Part shown: positions 35,913 through 47,305 of the stretch, piece after piece
Position numbering within the stretch: the first letter of the stretch is position 1
How the letters are laid out: the number at the start of each line of letters is the position of its first letter
From: Cryptomeria japonica
Taxonomy: Eukaryota > Streptophyta > Pinopsida > Cupressales > Cupressaceae
Assembly (NCBI RefSeq): GCF_030272615.1
Contig: NC_081411.1
Span: 157,930,471-157,994,470, forward strand
Direction of reading: 5' to 3'
DNA length: 64,000 nt
Notes under the pieces: model-generated
Databases searched by the model: none
What the model was told of the DNA's origin: nothing
Seen by the model: only the letters and a program-made list of their open reading frames with translations
Translations under genes and position numbers: made by a program

Positions 35913-37130
35913 CTCGTAATTGTAGAGGAATAATATTGTTGCTCTTATTTAATTTAGTTTATTAGATGAAATTATTATTACAAAGTTTAATTGATAATTA
36001 TATGTGAATGAGATAATACTATATCATTCAAGTTTACGACAATGCATATGACATTAAAATATTCTTTAACAATTTGAGTTAATTTTGTTATTTATTTATA
36101 TATGCATGAGCAGGTACACTTGATGTGTGAATATTTCGCTAACTATAGGCACAAGGAATCAACTCCACCTAGTTCCATAGGTCTTAGCATGCCCATGTCC
36201 CCTAAGATGGTTAACAGAAGATAACACATTGGCCAAATATTTGAGCCAAAGCTTGTCATCCCTTAATTAGGGTATTTTCCTTTATTTTATTATTTTTGGC
36301 CCCAAAAAACATATTTGGTAGCTTTCAGAAAACTTAGTTGTAATGTTGATTTGGCTCATAATGATTGTGCATAATCAGTCAATTTGAAAATATTGCCATC
36401 TTATTGCACACATTAATGGTAATTTTATATTATTGAAGTAATTCAATATTTATATGTGGAATGTGTTTTATTTATTTTTGATTAATTGTGAATTAAATGA
36501 TTAATCATGGGGGTCTTTTGGGAGTTTAATTGTAATTTTAAGTTTAATTTGATATTATCATTATTATATTCGTCCCTCAAAGTGAGTTTATATTTTGGAG
36601 TTGAGCTCATTTTCTCAACACTTTGTCAGTTTTATTCCTCTTACTATCTCTCTCAAAACCCTACACATTGAAAATTAACTTTGTAATTATGGGAAATCAG
36701 ATGGATGATTTTTAATGGCATTGGCTTGAAATATTGGTTTTGATGAGTGCTTTAGACTACTTGAAGGATCTTGCTTCTTATAGTGTATGTGGTTTGCATT
36801 TCAAGTTTGAAGTTTTCATCAGTGTTGAGATAGGATCTTTAATTTCTCCCTTGAGTCCAAATTGGAATAGATTGAGTAAAATTCATATGGTTTGTGATGA
36901 GATTTATGCATGCTTTCTATTTGAATCCCCTTGTTTAATTGATTCTATGATTTGTATGTTATAATTGTTGAAAACTTGAGTTTACATGGGAAATATTGTC
37001 CAAATATTTTGGTGATGGGTGTAATGAAAGTTTTATATAGCTTTTGTGTTTTTGGGGTGTCATGACATAATTCTCAAATGGTTTGGTCCCCAATTTGGCC
37101 TCCCATGCTTCGCTTTTGTCAAATTTGATG
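35913..37130. other. AT-rich, nothing recognised
   Basis: One 76-codon plus-strand frame (36734-36964) without a recognisable motif. No terminal repeats seen. Confidence 0.45.
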
Positions 37131-37149
37131 GCCTAGATGGCTTTCATAT

Positions 37150-37272
37150 GAAGAATCACACAATTTCTAATAGAGTCGCACAATTCCAATGATAGATTCA
37201 CACAATTGCTAATATATTCATGCAATTGCACTAAACAACATGTAATTGCACTTAGAATCTTGCAATTGCATT
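37150..37272. repeat. Degenerate ~20-bp tandem repeat, about six units
   Basis: Units of the type TCACACAATT(T/G)CTAATA, TCGCACAATTCCAATGATAG, TCATGCAATTGCACTAA and TCTTGCAATTGCATTGG follow one another. The common core is (A/G)CAATT(G/C)C. Confidence 0.7.
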
Positions 37273-37689
37273 GGTAGTGAGCTAGTTTGGGTCTTAGTCT
37301 ACTCCACTATCCTATTTGACTTATTTCTCCAATTTTTCTTGGTTCTTGGGTCTAACTGGAATGGAGTGGGATAAGTTCTAATGTCAAGGCATGCTTCTAT
37401 GAGATGTCATAGAGAATTGCACTTTTTCTTATAGATTGGAAACAATCTCGAATCAAATTCATGATTTCAAGACCTTTACGTTGCTCCTTGAGTAATGACA
37501 TTGTTACACATTCTGTATATGATTTCTTGAGATGTTATTATGATGATTGCTATATGTATCTATACATTATTGTCTTTCATGTACGAGCCTTGGGTGTGGA
37601 CATTATAATATGTTTGATTTGCATTGAAGTTGGTATTGATACTTGAACCATATATCTCTTAATGTGAACAATTGAATTCACATCATAAA

Positions 37690-38212
37690 AAATATAATCT
37701 AATAATTATAAATAACATTAATGAAAAACTTATCATAAAATACAATACTCTGAAAATAACTAATCAATATATTAGACTGTACTATAAAATATAAATATTT
37801 TAAAATTATTTTATTGTTAACTAATATTTATGATATAAAATGTTATAAAAAATTATATTATCAAATATTTTAGAGTCTACAAATGAAACAGTTTTTCAAA
37901 AGCATTGATTACTTTTAATTTTAATTGAAACTTTGTAGAAGAAAAATTAGCGTGGCATGCGTATGATACTTGTCACACAGATTTATTAAGTGGCAGATTT
38001 ATTTTAACTTGTCATTATATTTCTGCAAATCTTTACACGGCAGCAGTCTACGTGTCTTTATTAATGCTGGTTTATTGCCCTATAAATAAACCATTATGCA
38101 ACAAGTTCGTGAGGTGAGTTGCAGCAGAATTTTAATGGAGGGCGATGCTAATGTAATTAATGCTTTCTCTTCATCATATTTCTGATGATCTCATTAAAAA
38201 CATTAAGGTAAG
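37690..38212 (+). promoter_or_regulatory. Promoter/leader/splice-donor module, copy 3
   Basis: Plus-strand copy. GCGTGGCATGC (37952) starts the conserved part; then GCAGCAGTCTACGTGTCTTTA with an ACGTGTC box, TATA box GCCCTATAAATAAACC (TATAAATA from 38081), a leader of ~100 bases containing ATGGAGGGCGATGCTAATG, then TCTGATGATCTCATTAAAAA and donor AAG|GTAAGC with the exon ending at 38207. The leader has a 16-codon upstream frame beginning MEGDANVINAF. AT-rich sequence upstream to 37690 and downstream to about 38560 also matches copy 4, so at least 800 bases are duplicated. I could not find a coding exon downstream. Confidence 0.6.
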
Positions 38213-41200
38213 CTTTTTCCTAAGATAAGGAATGAGTGGTGTAACTATTTTTTTTAGTTATTGTGCTTGCATTTTCTTTTCCAGTGGTAGTTTGCTTTAA
38301 AAATTTGTTTTATAATATTTAGTAATTTTGATGTTTTTATTATATTAAATTGATTAAAAGTAAAAAATAATTTAATATTTTTGGGTATATTTTTCATATA
38401 ATTTGTATATCTTAAATATAATATATATCTTTTTAAATTTATTTATTGTTATTTGAATATTATATTGTTAGAACAAATTTTAATTTCTTATTTATTTTTC
38501 AATTCAATAAATGCAAATATAATTGTGAGCTAATTGAACAATAATATATATTCACATTTTAAAACATTAATAAATCACTTTTAATTTTTTTAATAATTGA
38601 TATATATAAATATGAACAAAGGAATATATCATATATGACTAGCAAATTATATTTTAAGTTAAGATATTTCATCTCAATTTAAACATTCAACAATAACATT
38701 GTAGTAGGATCACCATACTAATACCAAAAACCATAAGATTCTCTCTTAACCTTCTCATTAAGTATCCTAAAGAAAATTTTAAAGAGTTCCTTCCCAAACT
38801 AAAATCTAGAACTAAAATTGGAACAATGAAAGTCAAGAAGAGCCCCCATCCCCTTACACACAAAAGAATAAATAAAAAATAACCATCTCATCCAATTATG
38901 GTAAAGTGTAGGTCACTAGCTTCCATGTGGTACCACTGTTATAAATTAATATGGCAAAATCACTCTTTAGTGTAAAAGATTGTCCAATTATGAATATCTA
39001 TTTTAAACATATATAAAAACAAATATTAAACTTACTTATTTTAGAAAGGTAACTTATTATCAACTATTCATAAATTATCAGTAGAAAAACTAATAGAAAA
39101 AAATATTAAAAAGTATAATATTTTCAATTTTGAAAAAAAATTTAAGAATTTTTTTAATCTAAATAATAATTAAGAAAAAAAAGAAGAAAAAAAAAATCTC
39201 TTGGAACAATCTCCTATTATAGTCTTCAAATCTTTCCTTAAGGGTTTCTTACTCCATCATTTCCTCCATCCTTGAATTTGTTTTAATATAAGATTGTAGA
39301 TGTGTTGTGCAAATTATTAGTTCATGTCATGACATGAACTATAGGCCAGGTTGTGTTCTTAACTAGTGATCAAATAATTTTATTTGAACCAATCAAAACA
39401 TTTCAACTTAACGCAAATGAACTTTTTTTATGCCAAGTAAATAAAAATATCTTTTTCTTCCATTATAATGAAGAAAGAAGTGATTTTATCTCTATGCTAC
39501 AAATAGAATGCAAGTTAATTTACTTAGATATTTTATATTTTAATTTAATTATAAAATATTTTTTATTTAAAATTTAACTAATGTTGCTCACACTATAGGA
39601 AATCATAATCTATTTTCATAAAATTAAAATACACAGTAATTAATTATAGTTCTAAGATGAAAAATAAATATTAATAAATGAAATACATATGAATGAATAA
39701 ATGATTACTTTTGTTTTTAATAAATAAAATAAAATTTATTAAAGTATGATTACTGAAAAAAATACAATTATACATAAAAAAAAAACATTAAAAATCAATA
39801 ATAATTCAATAATTAAATTAAAATTAATTTTAACTCTTGAATAAACTTTGAATAAATAATTTAATTATAAATGTTATCATAATTATAATAATAAATAAAT
39901 AAATTATTAAATCATAAAAATATTTTACTTATTTTTTTCAAGATTTTGTAAATATTTGATTATGAAAAGTAAACATATTTTATAGATGTATCAAAAAAAT
40001 ATTTTACCTTAATTGCCTTCCACAAAATATTTTTTATTAGGCCAATCACCTCCACTTGCCTCAAATTATATTTAATAACCCATGTCTCATAAAAACCATC
40101 AATTTTAAATATCTATAATCAATGAAGTTTTTCTAAAAGAATTAATGAATTCTATTTTCATATAATTAAAATATAGAATAATAAATTATTAATATACTAA
40201 AAATGAAATCTAATGTAAAACAGACTAAACAAAAGAATATAAAATATTTAACAATTAAATTATTGATTTGTTACACATATTCTTTTCAAATCTTCTACAT
40301 TCTAGCAAACCTATTAAATTCTTTACTATTCAATCATTCTATATTGACCAAGTAGAACATGCACATAATTCTAAATTAAGAATGGGTGAATGAGTGAAAT
40401 TTAGAGTGTTCAAGTTTAATATAGTATCTATTGTCAATACCTTTTTACTTGTCAAACTCACTTAAAAAAATAGTTTTGTCAAAATTTGGCAGGAGCTATG
40501 TTGCAACAAAACCTTGTTAAGACTTATCTAAAATTAAATTTAATTAACTTTATTTTATTAGTGACCTAATATATGGTAGGGTCTAATATATGGTAGGGTC
40601 TTATACAAGTAGGGACCTTCCCTTTAAGTGGACTATAAATAATTATTTTAATGTAACAAATTAATATATAATTTTGTCTTAAGAGAATATCTTAAATTAC
40701 ATTGATCTACTATCTAAGTATTTATATAACTACAAATCTCTAGTAATAACATTTGATCGTAAATAATTCATTCATTCTCTTTTATGTCTAAACAAAAGAT
40801 AAATATTCAACTTCTTTTGAGTAAATATATCTTTCTGAAATTCACACAACAAATGAGAGAGACTATTTTGCTCGTCTGAAATATGCTGCTCTAATACTTG
40901 CATAGCAGAAAAGAAACATATATGCGTGTGTGAATTTGTTTGATTAAAGTCATTTCCATAACAAAAAATAAATTTAATGGTTAACTTACATCATGCCAAT
41001 AGAAATAAAAATTAATTGGACATGTTCTTTTATTTATTAGGTTACTTTTCTAAATAATATTTTATAAACAAAATAGTCAATGATGTGCCTCTTCATTAGT
41101 TTAGTGGCATGCTCTAATTAAATTACTAACAAATTTAATTGTTTGTCAAGAAAGTTGCCAATATTTAAAATAGGAAACTTAAACAGGTTATACTTTATTA

Positions 41201-41770
41201 CATTAAGTGTGGATATTGGGTGAAAAATATTTTATAATGAGTAATAATTTTAGATGCAATGTGATTAAAATAGATAATGGTAACTCTTAGGTTATTATTG
41301 AAAAGATTAAATTATCATGTTTTCAAGTGTAATTAGATTTTATAAAAAAAATTTAAAAAAATAAAATTAATTAAAAATTAAGTGTAATATTTTATAATAA
41401 TTCTAGATTATAAAGAAAGATATGGGACAACAAAGAAACTAATCGAAGAATTGTGGTTGAACTCTTATTTAATTGTGATCTATAAACTATAATTACATCT
41501 ACTATTAAGGCCATCTTAGTACAAAACTAGTAAAAAAAATATTGTTGTTTGTTTATGTTATGTTTATATTTGAATATGGGCATGACATATTGAGTAAGAT
41601 TAAATTTGAAGTAAGATTAGAGTTAGAGTTAAGATTGAGGATTGCATAGATTTAAAGTTAGGGCTAGACTCTTGAAAATCCATTATATTGTGTTTTAACA
41701 AATAAAATTTCATTTGAAGATACCCCAAAAGAAATAATGCAATTGCCATGAAGAAGTAAAAGGAGAAGAC
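38213..41770. other. AT-rich, no gene recognised
   Basis: Intron-like text follows the donor at 38207 (possible acceptor TTTCTTTTCCAG near 38284). A small tandem duplication, CTAATATATGGTAGGGT, occurs at 40565 and 40583. No coding motif found despite 3.5 kb. Confidence 0.4.
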
Positions 41771-41773
41771 AAG

Positions 41774-42240
41774 GGAATTATTTTCAACCGCTTCTCAAGA
41801 AATCACCATATAAATCTTGTCCAAACTATTTATTTCTAACTTTTTTCAAGCTCAAAGTATTTGCCATTCATGGCAAAACATTGTTTTCTCTTCTGCCCAT
41901 TTTCACAAGATGTGGGATGAGAAGAATAGTGAACAATGGCTTCTTATGGATGACCATGATGGTGGGATCGATATATTTAATCACATGGATAATTCAAAAA
42001 GAGGATGTTTGATTCTTAATTTTAGTTTTCTCAATTTTACAAGTCATGGTCTTTTTCTTTAGTAGTACAAGACTGAAAGACTACTTCAATTTGTCAATCC
42101 ATTATGAAAGAACCTTCAGAGCTACCTAATATGATCATGGGAGAATGAAGTTATACATTATCCTTTATTATCAAGACAAAGATATCTTTCATTGATCATA
42201 TTATTGACTCAAAAGTCAAGACTTAGAAGGTGTTTGGAGT
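41774..42240 (+). pseudogene. F-box protein gene remnant
   Basis: The plus strand reads ELFSTASQEITI-stop-ILSKLFI, then FFQAQSICHSWQNIVFSSAH and MWDEKNSEQWLLMDD. This is a good match to a plant F-box (pattern L..E....IL..LP...L...R.VC..W..L..S..F) followed by the W.LM segment usual in F-box/kelch-type proteins. After frame changes near 42060-42105, RLLQFVNPL and KEPSELP resemble the NPLT..W.ELP segment that follows in that family. F-box proteins select targets for SCF ubiquitin ligases. Lesions: TAA at 41811, stops near 42061 and 42107, and frameshifts. A coding-like stretch at about 42460-42720 may be more of the same gene, but I cannot show it. Same strand as the TOPLESS-like remnant 1 kb downstream. 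Confidence 0.7.
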
Positions 42241-43285
42241 GACTTTCATTATGGTTATTTTGATATACAGATCTTCTACATATTTTTCATAAATTAGAAG
42301 TGTTAAAAAAAAGATTAATAATATAAGGGCTCATTACTACATAAGAGGGCAGCTTAAGACATTTTTTAAAGACAAAATTAATATTATTTTAGTTATCTTA
42401 AATTAAAAATTAAGACAAAAGTGTAATTGAATCTTAAAGCTCCATAAAGTTTTGCAAGGTTGTGAATTCCTCTGCCCTTACTCCAATAGGTGATAGCGAC
42501 TCTGGAAAGATTAGGGGCTTTTTGGTGTGGGATGGTTGGGAATTCTCTATGGAAGTGTGTCATGGAAAAGAGGGGCTTAAGAATTGTGCTTGAGATAACA
42601 ATTTTTCATTTTGAAAACCATAATTTGGAATGTTTTTTGGACTCTTCTTTCATCCATATTGGCACTAGGAATTACTTGCAGGTTGCGTGACATGGGCTTC
42701 ATGTTTCACTGGCAGGATCTCCTCCTAACAGAGTTTCATGAATTTTAATTGTAAATTGAATGAGTGGATGGGGGATGGACTCATGCAAAATATTATTAGA
42801 TTCTTTCTATGTCAATCCTATGTATCAAAGAGCTTTGGATCTCTAAATCCAGATAATGGAAAATCTTGATTGAAAAGCCATTCAAAGGGTTTGTTGGGGA
42901 AATCCATCCTAAGAGGCACAACATGTTTAAGAAAAATAACCCAATTCATAGGTGATAATCATGTGAGGATTTTAATAGATTACCAAAATCATTTAGAGAG
43001 ACTTTATTTTCTATGAAAAATAGGCTTCCCTGTTTGTGAAAAATGGATTTTGGGTTATCTTTCATTTTCCTATTTGTAAAAAATCTATAATGTAACGATA
43101 ATTGATTATTTTGTCCAATACTTCTATTTTTTCTATTGAGATAGTGGTTTCTTCTAATTCTCAAACTCTCCATTGTTCATATTACAAAATTCGTATGGAT
43201 TTTGTTTATTTATTTTTTAGTATTTTGATATTTTGTGAATCTTGTAGACAATTATTTAAAGATTGAAGTTTTTTGGTTATAAATT
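42241..43285. other. Between the F-box and TOPLESS-like remnants; no certain gene
   Basis: 42490-42690 is open on the plus strand (LERLGAFWCGMVGNSLWKCV) and may be a worn F-box/kelch segment. The minus frame 42946-43173 shows no motif. The expected N-terminal LisH/CTLH part of a TOPLESS protein is not recognisable here. Confidence 0.35.
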
Positions 43286-43291
43286 CCTCAA

Positions 43292-45790
43292 TTGTATTTA
43301 ATTAATACAACACTTAGCTTCTTAGAACATATTTTCAAGCTAGTTTTACACTTTTCCAAAAAAGATTATGCAAAAGCTATGGAAATACTTAGAAAGGATC
43401 TCAAAGTATTAGAACATGTTAGTAATGATATTTATAAAGAGCTCACATGGTTATACATCTGGGAAACATCATGTAGTTCTCTATTTTATGTTTGGTTTTA
43501 TTACTTTTCACATTGTCACATTATTTCTCTTTTTCACATTGATTCTAATTTTAAATCATGAGTTGGTTCTATGTAGGTAAAATGAGAAGCTTTCTCAATG
43601 TGGGGAAAATGAGAAGGCTTATAAATGGCAACCCTCAAATCTGCAATTAGCTAAAATTTCCACATAGTAAAACTTCTAGGCTAAGGATCCTCATAAATCA
43701 AAAGTCCAACTTCTCTCTTTACTTTTCAATACAACAGTTGTAAGAGTCACACCATAGATTTGCTAGAAAATTCCAAATATATAATGTGTTCACTGGAAAT
43801 TTAATCTTCAAATGAGATTGTTTGATTGAGCTACCTAAGGAAATAATTAATACTAACCAAGAATTAATCTAACACTAATCAATTTATTTTGGAGCTAATT
43901 TTTTATAAATCTCAAGTATTGTGATTAGAGTAGAGTTTCATATTAATGAAGCAAATCTCAGGTTCATTATCCATAGTTTTTACTGACAATCTAGAAAATG
44001 TTTGAAAATGAGTCTACTAGTTTGGAGGGTGCAATTTTTGAATTAGAAAACCCATGAAGTATCAATATTCTACTTTAAGTAGGGATTGAATCTAATTTTT
44101 TATATTTTATCACAACTAACTCATAGGTTTTTATATGCCTTTTTTGGTAGCCTGAATTGGCAATATCAAATTTTAAAAGATCCAACTTTTAATCTTCATA
44201 TCAAAACTTTGTTTGTTTATCACAAATGTGTACCTCTTTGTGGATCTCAAAGCCACACAAATAATTTTATTGTTGGAGTGATTAAATTTTTTCCCTATTC
44301 CTACACATGTTGTAATTGTTAATATCATGACCTCTTTCTCAAAAATAAACCTTTTCTTTGAGTTTTTCAACAATCATCTCTTATTGGATGGATGGAAAAT
44401 TCTAAGCCTTCCATGCCACATCATCCTATATATGAAAGCATAGGGAATTTTTCATTATAAAAATAAACATAAATTCTTAGTCAATCTTGAATTTTTGTTA
44501 TGGGATGTTGGTTTCTTAATTAGAATAGATTCCCTTTCAGAATATCTGAATTTTTGTAAGATCTCTCTTTTGTATATTTTATGAAATGTTTTAATTATTG
44601 ATGACTTCAAAAGGTTTTCTGAAACAAATTAGAACACCTGCTGCAAATAGTACTGGAACTGATTATCAATTTATGAGTCTTGTAAATGATACAAAGCATC
44701 CTTGTATTGGTCAATCTAATGTGGAAAGGAATGGCTTTCCATGTATGATGTAGTTTTTTAAGTTTCTTAATGTTTGTTCCAATCTTATTCTAATTGCACA
44801 AAATGATTTGCTCAGTCTTTGTCCTTTGTTGTGTCATCTCTCTTGCCATATATCTCTTAAAATTTTATTTTTTTAAATTATTGATATAGATTTTACACTA
44901 TCACATGATAATTTATAGCTTAATAGTTTAGTCAATGGATTATAATAGATATTGTTTCAATACGATCTTAAAAATTGACATGACTACCGAACATAGCACG
45001 TTAATGTATCTTATTATAAGAAAAAAATATCATAATCACCAAAGGAAGGTTAAGAATATTGATTTTTGAAAGATACTTTCCTTTTGCTACTCAAACTTTG
45101 ATCAATGTTTCTCCCAGCCCCCAATGTTTGCATTAGGCTAGTCATGTAAAATTGTTCTACATTCTTGATACTTTAGTACTATCGTATTCTATACATTCTT
45201 TTTTTGGCACTAATGTATAAATATCTAAAATGACATACAAAATTTTGTTGATAGAAAATGGCCAATAGATGTAAAACAAAGTGTTTGAGATGAGGATGCA
45301 AATCAAATGTCAAAGTGAAAGACAAACTCTCATCCTCTATATGCTAGATAAAACTATTCAAGTGAAATGCAAAATCTAATTTACATGTTCCCTTGTGCAC
45401 CTCTAATTTTTCTTATTTTGTTATGTACAGAATGTTCAATTTATCTATACAAACTCTGGTTCTAATATCTTATCTTTGGGTTCTAATTATTCTCACAAGC
45501 AATGGTTATGGACATGTAATGAGGAGAATCCAACTCGGAAGGTGTATATTCTTAGGCAGACATTTACTTGAATGTAAATGGAAATTGAGTATTATGATTT
45601 TATTTTAAGTTGACAACTTCCATTCCAATTGGGTTCAACTCAGCTACACATGATTCATGTTACCAAGACCCAGAAAAATAGATCTCATGAATTGTTTTGT
45701 CAAACAATGACATATACATATTATCCACTTCTGGTGGAGAGGTGTCCTTACTCACATTGGAAAAGTTGAAAGTGGTTGATATGAACTCAT
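43292..45790 (+). pseudogene. TOPLESS-type corepressor pseudogene, multi-exon
   Basis: Segments match the plant TOPLESS/TOPLESS-related family in order. DYAKAMEILRKDLKVLEHVS and DIYKELTWL (43364-43465) fit the CTLH-adjacent helix. After an acceptor at 43576 comes NEKLSQCGENEKA; then TSRLRILINQKSN (43671). After another acceptor (TTTGGTAG, 44150) come SLNWQYQILKDPTFNLHIKT and LFVYHKCVP. Then follow LIGWMENSKPSMPHHP (44375) and LKQIRTPAANSTGTDYQ (44610), both in the Pro-rich linker. After TTATGTACAG (45431) come VQFIYTNSGSNILSLGSN and QWLWTCNEENPTRKV, then IVLSNNDIYILSTSGGEVSL (45690), from the second WD40 propeller. Intron positions are kept, so it arose by DNA duplication, not retrocopying. 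The first WD40 propeller is essentially missing between 44,740 and 45,240. Stops and frameshifts throughout. TOPLESS proteins repress transcription for auxin, jasmonate and other pathways; this copy cannot. Confidence 0.85.
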
Positions 45791-46641
45791 TTAGAATGAA
45801 TAGTTTTATTTGTAGTTTTATAGATTGCTTCACTTTAGTTTTCTTCCTTTTCTATTAAATATTAAAGCATGTTGATGAAGTCCTTGATTCCCCAAAACAT
45901 TGCACTATCATCTACAAATAGTTTAGTAGAGAGTATTAGTATCGATCCCAGATTGGATTCTTAGTATTCAAGAAATAATGTATATTATTTTAGGGGATTA
46001 GTTGCACAAATCTTTTATTTGAATTATAGTTTATAGTAAGTACAAGACCCATCTTTGTAAACACTTTATCAAAGCTAGAATGAAATCCAATGCTTCATCT
46101 TTTTGCATCTAATTAAGTGCATGTGTTCAAATTATTGTGAGGAAATTTATAAAAGCTACACATATTTTTGAATGCATTTCAAATGCGAGATCAATCAAGA
46201 AGACCATTTGACTGTTCTTAGACTACTAGGCCACATATTGGTATAAAAAATTGATCGGATTTAAATAATATATTTTAACTTAGACTTGTTTAGGTGGTTC
46301 ATCTAAAATAATTTTAATAAATGAATCTTATTGAGAAGAAAATGTCATTGCTAATGAACCGCTAAAAAATCTAAATGTAGAATATGTCGTTTAAGAGCAT
46401 ATTAAAAAATTTAGCTTACTTATCCTAATTATTCTATTAGATAGCATTCTACATATGGGACAAACCAACTTGCACATCTTATAATGCTTAGTCTACCAAT
46501 ACAGTCGATCGAAATTCTAACTCTCCTTAAGTTATAAGGTAATATTCAACATATTGGATCACCTCCAAGCCTTATTGTGCTTTGAGTACATGCTGCATAC
46601 CCTACCCTAGGGTTTTTAACAAGTGGATCCATAATTGAACA
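45791..46641. other. No gene recognised downstream of the TOPLESS-like remnant
   Basis: May contain further worn corepressor sequence near 45880-45950, but the similarity is too weak to claim. Confidence 0.4.
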
Positions 46642-47305
46642 TGTTAGACAGTTCAAATAACTAGAAGACAACTGAGAGGGGGGCGGGTGAATCAACTGTC
46701 ACAGATTACTAGAACTATTAGAAATTTAAACTTTAATACCAAAACCCAAATCAATAATTATGAAATAGAAGTTAAACCAATTAAGAATAAACAATAATCA
46801 CAAAATAAATACCATCCACATGACACCAAGGTTTGTACGTGGAAAACCTAGTAAAGGGAAAATAACAATGGGAAGCCTACCCACAGCTAGATAGTACGTT
46901 TGCAATAAGTATATAAATTACAATTGAGGGGCCTGCACTTGCAGGAAGGCCAATAGTCTAGAGCGCACTGCTCATCACAAAAGGAGCCTTAATGACTACA
47001 CAAAAATCCAGGCTATAATCTAGAGAAGTATTGAACTGCAAAAGATAGCATCTCCTATGCCTGAGTACAGTTCTAGTTAAGCTCAATACCAAAGGACTAA
47101 ATACTCTTACATAAACCCAATTCAATCTCCAATGATCATCTAACTCCTCTACCTGAATGGTATTGCATTATTTGCACATTACATTCCTTAACCATGACCT
47201 CTACCCCTAACCATGATAATCTACAATGAGATCTTACATCTATATATACAAACCCTCGGCCATAAACAATTAGGTCAATGACTAGACAATAAACCCATTA
47301 CATAA

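Noticed and set aside
35717-35965. Frame with Tyr/Thr/His repeats
   Set aside because: Translation of the CA/TA microsatellite.
38132-38184. Leader frame MEGDANVINAF as the real protein start of the module
   Set aside because: Not kept in copies 1 and 2, cut short by TGA in two units of copy 4, and it ends before the splice donor; treated as an upstream frame.
40490-40520. TTTGGCAG|GAGCTATGTTGC as a third exon for module copy 3
   Set aside because: Only seven bases match the acceptor/exon start at 17670 and the following residues differ; chance match.
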